Below the pieces are notes generated by a model. The model was not told where the DNA came from. It made no database searches and was given only the letters and a program-made list of their open reading frames with translations. Below are positions 1 to 10,300 of a DNA stretch of 64,000 nucleotides, piece by piece. The DNA is taken from positions 349,474 to 413,473 of the forward strand of contig NMRA01000298.1 in the NCBI GenBank assembly GCA_002633005.1. The letters run 5' to 3'. Positions within the stretch are counted from its first letter, which is position 1. The number at the start of each line of letters is the position of its first letter. This DNA comes from Phoronis australis. Lineage: Eukaryota > Phoronida > Phoronidae. The translations under genes and the position numbers were made by a program.

Positions 1-2912
1 TAAACTCGTAACTCATCCCGCTGTCCTCCAATATGGCCGACGCGATCCAAACAAAGTGACCCAAATTTCGCCACAAAACTTGCAATAACTTTACAGTGCT
101 TGCCCCGATTTTGATACTTTTTCGATTTTTACTGAGTAGAATGTACTACCTTTCCGATGATAGCAAAGTACTTTTTCAAAACGATGAAAAAATAAAACTG
201 AAAAAAATAGGTTCGACCCATATTGGTTCCTAGGTTCGACCGGCCTACGTAAGGAACTAAACACCAACGCTATTTTAACATACTAAGGACGCGTAACATT
301 CCAACAAAATCAACGACCACAAACTACAAACTATGAATACACTACATATGCAAACGAATCACGATATATTACTAATAAAACAATATAATCAAGACTTTTC
401 GAGCAAGCCATGGCACATTCAGTTACAAGGAAAAAATGGCGGCGTTCAGGACAAGTTCCTGAACTGATGAGCCGGAAATGTGGGTACGGAAATAACCGAT
501 GACAACCAGTAATCATACGCTCAGAGAAAAGGGTCAAATACGGTTGAAAAAATCGCTTTTGGCAAGAAATGCGAAAAGAATGTAAAGAAAGGGTGTCGAA
601 AATAAGATTTTATGTAGCAAGTATTTTCGGATACTGGAACCACATGGGCAGTTTGCAACAAGGACTTTAACTGATGCCAAGGAACTCAGGTCACGGAAAT
701 AGACGGAAATAGTCGATGATTTTGTGATCTCTGCTGAGGTATAAATTTGTGCTTAAAAAGGGTTTTTAGTTGGATAACAGGGCAGAAGTAAACAGTATAG
801 CCTGTTACACATTACTTAATTTGGTATAACTTTTGGAGTTTTTGAACTAGATTTAGCCTTTGAGATAAGGACTTAAAGGAGAATGCCACCCGATTTAAGT
901 AGTCTTTTTTGCCGTCTTAATCGGTCTATATCCATATCGCCTCGCATACGGTCGACCTTACCTTGCCAAGAGGTGTCGCGTAAACCTGTGAGGAAGGTGA
1001 GAAACAACGCTAGCGACGTCAATGCTTCATATGCAGATTGAATGCCGCTATGTTACGGTGCATCGTTCCCGCTTGTCCGAACTAAGCAGCTGCGAGGAAA
1101 GCGTATATATCGTTTTTTTTTACTTTCTCGGGAGTCCGAAATGCTTAGGAAGTGGCTCATGGTAGTGAAGAATGAAATGTACGCCGTAAAAAGTAAGTAT
1201 GAGGCCGTGAAACATCTCCGTGTCTGTGGCCTGCAGACGTACAGTGCCTGACGAATGCTGGCTTACCAAATAACTCCATACGTTCCGTTATCTGAGCTTG
1301 TTCACGGCGCCTCTCTAGTATTTTTTCATCACTGTATTCCTGATAGAATTGATAGCCTGTAAAACTTAACGATCCACCAGCGAAGTCGGGACTGATGAGC
1401 TCTAGCTCGTCCTAAATCGGGATTGCGAGTTGCTACGTTGGCGTTTAATACTGAGCGTTCTGTTTCAAAATGAATTATTCTCTCCTAACCAATACTGGAA
1501 CTGAAACAAAGTCTGTCTCATTAGATGCAATTTGTAATGCCTTTGGAGTGTTCGTGAGTGCAAATGATTTGAGAAGCCAGCAATGAATAAATCATTGCGT
1601 TACCGGCTTTAGGTGCAATAAAACTAATTGACGGGACACCGAGGCCGCGTGAGCTCAGCTAATTTAGTGTTTGCTGGCAGAAACTGTTGTGAAGCAACTC
1701 GATTTCCATCCCACAGCGAGGTGTTACGGGAATCTTTATTTACATTTACATTACTCAAATAACGATTGTCAATGCACAACTTCTGCCCTGACGGTGCTGT
1801 GGCCAAAGCGGAACCTGAATTCGCGGCCCCAGATGAGTAAGTAGATTTGCAGTTTCGTGGTAATTCACCAACTTAATTACGTGCACATTACTTTGGCTCA
1901 CTAGTATAGTATTTTCTTGACTGGTAATTTAGTTTCCACTGAACTTTGACTGGTTTATGTTCGTGATGTCTGATCAGTTCTGGATAACGAGTCAATCCGG
2001 CCAGGCCGCGACGGGCCTGATCGGGCTCCGAGCCACTGGCCAGGATAACAAGCGTTTTGTGTTTAGAACTCAAAAAATCACAAGTCTAAACAACACAGAT
2101 TTAGGTTCTCCTGTCTGTATCTCACGGAAAATACTTCGAAATTATCTTCGAACAGACCCCAAACTCCTGCTAAGGACCTTATTGGCCTGCTGAACTTTGT
2201 AGGCTGTGATGTATCCAAATACCAATAAATCCGTAAGAGCGAAATAAAACAACACTTTTTTATGAGAACTCGGTGTATTTTTAAGGGTTTTACATCGACG
2301 TTTGATGATTTATAGGTGTTAAACGATGACTTCAAGCGATAAGCTGACACCAGTAACCCGTGTTGTGAACTGCTGAACAGACTGCGTGTGAAACCGAGGA
2401 CGTCATTGGATAATTTCAACATCTACATCTGCCGTCAGGTGTCAGGTAACGCAACCGTACGTGTCGTTATGGAGTAGAACTACTCGATCTAAATTGATTC
2501 AAATTAGGTTGTTTTTTGGGGTGGCATGCTCCTTTAAATCAGTTTTGCTGTGTCACTTGGCCAGTCAGTTTGGTTTCCGTTTCGTAATAGGTAAGCCTAC
2601 GTGTATCTTTCTATTTTGAAGGCCAGTCCAATCTAATGAGATTTTTAACTAATTAATTAAATACCATATCTAATAATGTTTGAACATGTCAAAAGTACCG
2701 TTGCTTGAACTGTCAATTTTGTAGTTTCCTCTGCAAAAGAGTCTTGACTCAAGGCTTTTTAACAAATATCTAACTCGGGTTACAACATGTCGGTCAGACA
2801 GATCACCTGGTACAAACTGCTAGTCTTAAGAAAAACAATACGAGGTTTTCGAGTAATTTAGAAAGATACATAGATGCGCTTTAAGAGCATACAGATTCAC
2901 CTTACGACTAGA
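1..2912. other. Non-coding stretch, no gene recognised
   Basis: No exon with a recognisable domain and good splice sites was found on either strand. Short open frames exist, for example a 114-codon minus-strand frame at 2078-2422 and a 60-codon one at 1624-1806, but neither matches a family I know. The last exon of the CTHRC1-like copy A begins immediately to the right. Confidence 0.5.
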
Positions 2913-3031
2913 CTATTTACTCACAATCGCTCCGACATGCCCACTGTCGATTCCGTTGTTCACCGCCCACCACCGCCACTGGTGAAAGTTGTACTCGGGT
3001 AGTCGCTGGATGCTACCGTCACGTGTCACAA
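2913..3031 (-). CDS. Copy A terminal exon
   Basis: After a strong polypyrimidine tract and CCACCAG acceptor, the frame continues from phase 1 and ends in TAG. It encodes a 40-residue tail with NNGIDSGHVGAIVSK at the stop. This matches the tail of copy B (NGADNGHIYVST), which supports both gene models. GTGAGT just before the stop could also be a donor, so the stop may not be the natural one. Confidence 0.55.
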
Positions 3032-4742
3032 CTGGTGGAAAAAAATAAAATACAATGTGCTAGGCATTCCTACAAATAATAAGAAACACTCGCAGAAGCC
3101 CGACGACGTAACATACCAGATACCCCCATGTTTCTCATAATTGTATATGTATCTACACTGTAAAGGATCTCAAATTAGGCAATAAAAAATTCTGTGACAG
3201 TATATGTTTGAACACTCAACGAAACAGCTTTTTGCGGTCCATGGCGTATTTCTACCTACGTTGTGTAATAAACGCCAAGCAAAGGACCACCAAAACATGT
3301 CCTTGCAGAGTTTAAAACTCGACTTCATTTTAACATCGGTACCTGCACTGATGTCAAGGTCATAACGAATCTCCTCCACGATGATTTTACTTCTGGCGTT
3401 CCAGCCCGTGTAGCCATCGATTGAACCTGACTTTCTGGCAATGTGAATCTGAATGGATCTCCGTCCTGCTGCGATGTTATCGCACAAGCCTTCAACTGCC
3501 AGAACAAATAGAAATCATAAATTTTGGGATAAAATTGCTTACGTGTTTCATGGTGTCTTTAGAGTTCCAGAGAAGTTGGAAATGTTGCTGTCTAGAGGCA
3601 TCTCAGTTAAACGGACCCTCAGTTTTCTTATATCATAGAGCCCCGAAAGACCACAGCGGTGGATGCAATGTTACTCGATTGGTGAAAGACGGAATACCTT
3701 TTACGTCTGATCATCAAACGTCTGGGGAAAACGCCGAATAAAGGACGAATGCTTAGCACTTTAGCACTGCAGTCAAACGATCGAAACATGGGACGTTTTG
3801 AATAGAAGTTTTGGCAGATTTCCCGTCGTATTTCGTTGAAGACATTGCTGATTGTTGTAAAACATTTTCTGCAATAAGGACTTAGCTTTACCGAATTACT
3901 ATGGTAATAAATCCTGTCACGGTAATCTATATTTTACGTTTAGACTGATCTTTGAAGAACACAATAAGCAAACCCTGAGAGAACAAAAAGTCGGACACCA
4001 TGTCGCCACTTGCAGGCTAACCATGTAATGGCTGTCAAATTACAGCAAGTTTACTTTAGTAAATTAGCTGTTAGAAATCAATGAATCTCTATTTAACAAA
4101 ATTACCAGAAAATGTAGTTTGTGTTTAATGAATGCTTTTCTATGAATCAGACCAATGAAAGCCATGTCACTGCAAGGTAAAATGGCTCTTTATTCTCTTG
4201 ACATGTTGCTACATGTAGCACGTGTGGTTTCTGGGTTTGAATTCCTAGTTTCTAAAGAGAAATGAAAATGAAATGGTTATAGATTTTTAGTTGATTCAGG
4301 AGTTTTCATAATAAAGAAAGATTCCATGGGTTCAACTGTTACATGTATAATGTTTTAATGCGATAGTTTATATTGGTCCTACTTGGGATCTAAAGGACGT
4401 CAATTAGTGTTTGCCAGTATGCCTGCCGAAACCTTCATCGAACGTCAGCCATTAGGAGGTGTCCTGAAGCCCTCCTTAAGACGTTCAGGGAGTTAGAAGA
4501 CAAAACAACTTTAACCTACGGTATATTGCCATCCACTTACTTCCTCCGGTTCCATCATGGGTGTGGTCAACAACGTTGGAGTCCGAGTGGGAGTAAATGC
4601 CATCTATGAGGCCAGGGCTTGTACAATCGTGGCCGTCAAAACGAATAAAGTAGCGCAGAGCGCCATGTTTGTAAATGTAGATAGTGGAATGAAACAGAAC
4701 GCGAATGGCCGTGTCGGATGCTCTTTTGTAGTAATAGTACGT
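2913..4742 (-). CDS. CTHRC1-like gene, copy A (3' part, three exons)
   Basis: Minus-strand exons 4541-4742, 3343-3495 and 2913-3031 join in consistent phase and end in TAG. The first two encode the C-terminal globular domain of collagen triple helix repeat-containing protein 1. Family landmarks seen are TYYYYKRASDTAIRVLF at the start, YFIRFDGHDCTSPGLIDGI in the middle, and IEGLCDNIAAG followed by GYTGWNARSKIIVEEI at the end. CTHRC1 is a secreted glycoprotein linked to matrix and Wnt/PCP signalling in vertebrates; the role of invertebrate homologues is unclear. The paired Cys of the usual CCxRWYFTF motif is replaced here (HGALRYFIRF), so copy A has diverged more than copy B. No upstream exon, signal peptide or collagen repeat was found between 5.3 and 7.2 kb, so the gene is 5'-incomplete or partly decayed. 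Confidence 0.72.
3343..3495 (-). CDS. Copy A exon: CTHRC1 domain, second half
   Basis: The 153-bp exon lies between acceptor TTCTGGCAG and donor GTACCG, phase 1 to phase 1. It encodes EGLCDNIAAG and GYTGWNARSKIIVEEIRYD, matching the GLCEGI...STGWNSVSRIIIEE end of vertebrate CTHRC1. Confidence 0.78.
4541..4742 (-). CDS. Copy A exon: CTHRC1 domain, first half
   Basis: The 202-bp exon starts after acceptor TATTTCAG in phase 0 and ends before donor GTAAGT in phase 1. It encodes the first half of the CTHRC1 globular domain, including ALRYFIRFDGHDCTSP. Confidence 0.75.
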
Positions 4743-5146
4743 CTGAAATACAGCCGGAGACTTTGTGAGGCAACAAATACAGTAATACAAGTTCAAAGTA
4801 TAGGATTACGGTTACCCCAAAAATGACACCCAAGCTTTTTCTCCTTAAATAATTACTTCGGAATAACCACAGGAGCAAAGAATTTTTTTCAATACAAAAC
4901 TAGTGTGAGTAGATCACATTTATACCAAACTGGAAAATGGTAATGCTTTTTTGTGGCCTGTTTAAAATTCGCTTCAAGAACACTTGCAGGCAGGGAGAAA
5001 AGTTGTCGATCACTCAACTACGTTCGTCACTTGAGGTGCATGTTGCTGATGTTAATAGTGGTTCCTCTCGTTAGTTCCTCAATGTTGTTTGGACCATTGG
5101 TATAAATGTCATTCCAAAGAACTTCGTGAATATTCCTTAAGAGAAC

Positions 5147-5276
5147 TCAAATCCCGTGCTGCTGATCTACCATACAAAACCCTAAAAACCTCCCAAACCC
5201 AGTAAGATAAGGCTCAGAATTTGTTAAGAAGCAAAAATTTGGGTTACTAGTCGTCTTATCTCTTGCAGTAGTACGT
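5147..5276 (-). pseudogene. Relic of the CTHRC1 first-half exon
   Basis: On the minus strand, intron sequence plus acceptor ATCGCAG and exon start ACGTACTACTGCAAGAGA closely match the start of the copy A exon at 4742 (ACGTACTATTACTACAAAAG). A TAA stop follows six codons in, and the rest of the domain is not recognisable. This is a truncated duplicate left by local duplication. Confidence 0.5.
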
Positions 5277-6528
5277 CTGCGATATACACTGTAGCGCGAG
5301 GCTTTGGCGATGCAACGAACACGGCAATTTAAATTTTTGCTTCTTAAATAAATATTTTTGAAAAGGTCTCTACTAAACTTGTAAACCACCTGGGAAGGAT
5401 GCAAATGGCACCTACTTTGTAAAGGCGATGAAAGATTCATTTTAATTGTATGACATTGCACCAACTAAGAGTGAAATGTCAATGGGCGGTGAGTCGAAGT
5501 TGAAGTAGCCCTAGTGACTAGAAGGGTCTTACCCGAAGGAATGCACACAGTCATGAGATCCTTATTGGACTAACGTCACCATGGTGGTGATGAAACCCTT
5601 CTGCTCTCAAACTATTCCAATGTGTGAGCATCAACCCAGTGAATATCGATATCGGCAAATGGACAATCGATATTCAATATGTGATGGCATGCTCAAACAG
5701 AATCATTACTATTTTTAACATATGAATAGATCAAGAGCATTTCTTACACTATCGCCACCTCGTGAACTTCGAGTTTCCCTTACACCAAACCACGGTATGG
5801 TCCACCATCTTAAATACGTGCATGCACCTAGGTAGAGTGAATACAACTTCAAATCCGTTTCCCAAGTAAGTGAAAGGGAGAGTAAGAGCTATGCAAAACT
5901 TCTCGAACAATATCGACTAGATTGTCGAAAGATTACTATTATGCCATTCCCAAGGCATTCAAAGCTAACGAAATGTCTAGCAGGGCCACCTGTGGTCGAT
6001 TTTGGAGCTCATTTAAAAATGCCGATGATTGTAATATAAATCCGGTCATTTTCAAGGCCAGCCACGTTTTCATTCAGTCCACACCGTGGTCACTGCGTAT
6101 ACTGTTTGTTAGTCGTCGTTACAAACAAAGAAATATTGCAAAATCTTACCTCTGTTGCAATTGCAAATTTTTGCTCTCGCCTATCACCCCGGCATCGGCT
6201 GACCAGCGAAGCCGAGATTTTTGCGATAAGAAAATCTGTGCCCCAACAACCCACCTACATGTAACAATATTCCCTGTAGATGGCAGCAGCGTACCTGTAT
6301 TATTGAACGCTGTTTTCTCCATTTACTCCCTGTTTTAAGATCAACCTGCATTTTATCGTCGGGCTCAATAGATTGCAATGTCATAGCCGGCTTGTTCACT
6401 CTACCTAGTTTTCCACCTGGTGAGTGCACGCGCTATGCGCTTGCTTAACTCGAAACCGTGGACTTGCGCATTGAAAGAGCTAGCGGCTAGTTCAGTCAAC
6501 TGTTGACGTATTTCAATTGCGTGGCCAG
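5277..6528. other. Non-coding stretch between copy A relic and MITE
   Basis: Diverged duplicate intron sequence continues to about 5400. Beyond that I see open frames on both strands (138 codons plus, 5922-6338; 81 codons minus, 6184-6429) with no recognisable domain or convincing splice sites. Confidence 0.4.
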
Positions 6529-6929
6529 GGCCCGGTCTCCAATCTTTTTACTCGAAATGGAACTCGAAATTAGGTTTGGCATTTTCTACTCTACTTTTGG
6601 GCGAACTCAAGATAAGTGTCTATTATTTTATGCTTGAGTACACAATAACTTACGTAGATAATTTATTGCCCTTAGTTCACAGTTTGTAAACCCAATATTG
6701 AAGCAATAAGTTCGAGTTTGAACTCGAAATTTCGAGTTTTTACTCGAGTTTGTAGCACGAATATATGGGTCTTCAAGGCCAAACTTGAACTAAAAACTCC
6801 TATGCATAAACTATAATGTGTTCGAGCACAGTCTGATAACCAATTATCTTAAGTTCGCACAAAAGGAGCAGAGAAATTGCCAAAAATAGTTTCGAGTTCG
6901 TTTCGAGTACAAAGATTAGAGACCGGACC
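6529..6929. mobile_element. Harbinger-like MITE (about 400 bp)
   Basis: The left end GGCCCGGTCTCCAATCT and the right end, the imperfect reverse complement AGATTAGAGACCGGACC, form terminal inverted repeats. The inside is rich in CGAGT/ACTCG words. Flanks are CAG and CTG, consistent with a CWG target. The same ends bound the 1.39-kb element at 54031-55422, whose empty site is visible. A 3-bp CWG target fits PIF/Harbinger. No transposase frame is present, so it is non-autonomous. Confidence 0.75.
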
Positions 6930-7087
6930 CTGAGCTGTCACCTCTGCTATAGTTCTATGGGTCGCGGAAAAGGCAAAAATAGTGAACACAAAAATCAGAC
7001 CTAACTCTTGATTTTGCCCTTTCCGCGCACTTAGCAACATGTACATGTACTGTAGTTCTCGTTTCCACCGACAGAATTGAATTTCCA

Positions 7088-7205
7088 AACACGGTTGATT
7101 TTTGCGAATTAGGATTAATTTTTATTAATTAGGATTCATTTTCCAAACAGGATTGATTTTTATGAATTAAGTTTGATTTTAACGAATTAGTTTTGATTTT
7201 TCTAT
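7088..7205. repeat. Imperfect AT-rich tandem repeat
   Basis: Units resembling TTGATTTTTNNGAATTAG recur about four to five times with drift. The array lies just downstream (minus strand) of the copy B stop codon and could be 3' flanking or UTR sequence. Confidence 0.5.
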
Positions 7206-7262
7206 TAACTATTCCTTGTCCTTTCCACAGACAATATCGTTCACTTGAAGCAGGCGCTCAGC

Positions 7263-7375
7263 TCACAGCTTTCCGTCTGCGGTGGTGCTTACATAGATAT
7301 GACCGTTGTCTGCTCCATTCACACCAGTCCACGTGTATTGTTTGATGTTGAATCTGGATAATTTCGGACAAGTTC
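7263..7375 (-). CDS. Copy B terminal exon
   Basis: The exon starts after acceptor TTCATTTTAG in phase 1, follows the FN2 exon in frame, and ends at TGA (7263-7265). It encodes GTCPKLSRFNIKQYTWTG and NGADNGHIYVSTTADGKL. The tail is homologous to that of copy A. Confidence 0.65.
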
Positions 7376-10300
7376 CTAAAATGAAAATTCAAGTTGTTTG
7401 CTAAAAGTTTCTAACTTAAAGGTTGTATGGAAACGTTGTTCTCATCTAAATTATGAATGTAACAATCGTGAAATGCGATTATAAACATGATTAATATTAC
7501 CTAGGCGCACTTAGACACGTACCTCACAAAGCAAGGTAGGCGGGATCAAGGGAGAGGACGGGACGAGAATATTCTGGAGACGAGGGCAAACGGCAACGGG
7601 AATAGAAGGAGAGAGGGAGAACGGAGAAGACACAGGGAGTGCGCTGTAAAACATTGAGGTCTACAATGTAAATGCATATAAAATTTATATATGTCGATTC
7701 ATAGATGAATTTTGTCGCTTGTCTGCATGCAGCTACATGTATCTGACAGGTTAAACCAAGGATTGCTTTTGAAAATATGGGCTAAAACTGGATGAGATAA
7801 TTGTGGTCTTAAACCAACTTGCCTGTTAGGCGCGGAGTTTCAAAATCAAAACACGAACAATAAGAAAAGCAAAGGGCCAAAAAACGACTTTAAAATTAAA
7901 AAGTAAATAGTAGCCGTCTTTTAAAGTCAATGCATTATAAGACAAATTAAAGAATACTAGGTTTTCTTCAGCATCGCGGTTAAACCACGAACATTAAATT
8001 GTTAATAGATTGGAACCGGTTAGTTATAGTCTGTCTTAGGCTTGCTTTGTCATTGGGGTTACAAAACCCCCGCATGGTAGCATAGGAGTTCTCTAATGCT
8101 ACCAGCCCCACCCTACATCGTCGCAAAATTTTGCCGTCAGTGAGGCTTTTGATTTGTTTCATGGTAATTCCGTTGTTCGTAAAACTGTGAAGGATTCGGA
8201 CATTTATCACTATTGCGTGGGAGCTGCCCCGCACCACCCCCCAACCCCCTACTTCCCATCCTTGTGGTCTTCATGATTGAGGTCGCTCTTATCCCTCTTC
8301 CTGTCCCCCGATAGTTTGATATCGTACGGCTACATTCCTTTGCAGCGCCGTGACGTGACAGGAGTGAAGCTGCCTGTTTCAACGCCATGACAGCAGGAAG
8401 TTATGATGCGGACGCCATTAAGCATGATTTGATCTTGCGATGTCACTAATAATAATGATGTATTGAACGTTTTCATGCCGGGACGGAGGAGTGAGATCTT
8501 CATTAAACAGCAGAGCCTGTTGCGCCAGAATGGCGTTGAGTGGATTGTCCGAGTGCTTGGACTTGCCATTTTAACGCCTCTAGCTAAACCAAGGCATTAC
8601 ACATGTAGATAATGAAATGTGCAGCAAAGCATATAGCTTTGATCAACGCTGCTGTTATATGCTCCTTACCCGGGCACTGTCCCCATCTCCCATCGTTGTC
8701 GTAGTTAGAAGTGGTCGCGCACCACGGTTGATTGTGATCCGCCTCAATGCACGCACTGTACGACATGCCTTTGTAAACGAAGGGGAACGTGCACGATGAG
8801 CCACCGGCATTGCCACCGTATGTTGGCAGGTTAGTATCTGTGAAAAGTGATGTATCAATACGTTTTGTGAAGTAGTCTACTTTAAGATGAAAATCGTTTT
8901 GATATACATGTAGTTGGATTATTTACAATTAAATTGGCTAAGCTTGTATCGCAATCACGTTTTTTCCTATTTGTTTTTGAATTGTTGAGTTTCAGATCAG
9001 CTATGAGGAGAACATTCATGAAGCTGAACTCATTATCGTGGTGTCACGTGTACATGAGAATGGTTGGTGTCGGTTTAAAACCGTTTTAGCCGGATGATGG
9101 CACGACAAGCACACGAGCCTAGACCCGGACAATTTGATTAGACTCACGTTTTTCAACAATGATGATATCCATTGGTCTTCGGGAGGTTTTAAAAACATGC
9201 TTCCCTGCTCTCCTTGCTTTAGTTTTTGTCAGTAGCGGGACGTTTTACACATGGAGAAATTGTTGTATAAAGCAATTAATGTTGGCAGCCACTTCGCCCT
9301 ATTTGCTGTGAGGACATACATGTGCATGTACCACGTGACTGCGTTACGCGATAAGGACAAGTGCCACTCACCGAAAGATCGTCTCAGGTCATTTTCTTCT
9401 ACAGTCATGGACACACCGTTGCCATTCCAGCCTGTATGACCATCCACCACATTGTATCCACTGCATGTACCGATACGGAACTTGACCACGATGTCACCGG
9501 ACATTGGTAAATCACAGATACCATCAACTGAAATTGCGAAAGCAGACAGATAAAAGATGTAATAACAGAACAATAGCTGGATGGGTACCATTGTCTTACC
9601 GATCAAACTGCTGACGTAAATCGATACAGGTGACGACAATAATCCATCCAAAATTCTTTCAGTTGCAACACAGATGCAAACATATTAGACTCTCACCGTT
9701 GGCAGGGCGATAATCATCCCTTGCTTTGCCTTTGTACCACACTATCTCAATCTTCCCAGGCGAGGAACATTCTTGGTCGTTGAAAGTGAAGTACCAGCGA
9801 ACGCAGCAACCTCCGCAGTTGTACCCAGCACGAACTATACCTCGGAAACGAACCCTCAATGAGGTGAAAGAGTATTGTTTCTTGAAAGTTCTTGTCTGAA
9901 ACACAGGGGTAGTACAGCGTACGTTTCCATAGAGCGCACAACAGCGGTACCCTCAGGCAAGCTAGTTTCTCCCAATACTGGGAGGAATTGAACTACACTT
10001 TGACAGAGAGTCACATCAGAATACTTGTCCTCTTAAAAAGGGGCCCAGTTGTAGCGAGTTTCCATGAAAGTGTCCCGGATGATAGGGTTTTATTTTCAAA
10101 AGATCATCTTTTTGTTAATTATACTTCTAGATAATGTCGAATTTCGTCATACTTTTGCCGCAAAAAATCATGAGTGTCCAACTTACCATTTCTTTTCCAC
10201 TAGAATCCTTTTCAATTCTACTTAATCCACGACTGGTGTTTGTGCACTACGGGCTGTCAAAACCCTGGCATTACTGTGCACACCCTGTAGTAAGCGACTT

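Noticed and set aside
444-475. Hammerhead-ribozyme-like sequence (8-bp hairpin, then CTGATGA and GAAA)
   Set aside because: Stem III partner and a real stem II are absent, so the catalytic fold cannot form. A second CTGATGAG at 1391 lacks the GAAA box.
1624-1806. Minus-strand frame with QKLCIDNRYLSNVN, recalling a reverse transcriptase block
   Set aside because: Only one short block matches and no neighbouring RT motif is found.
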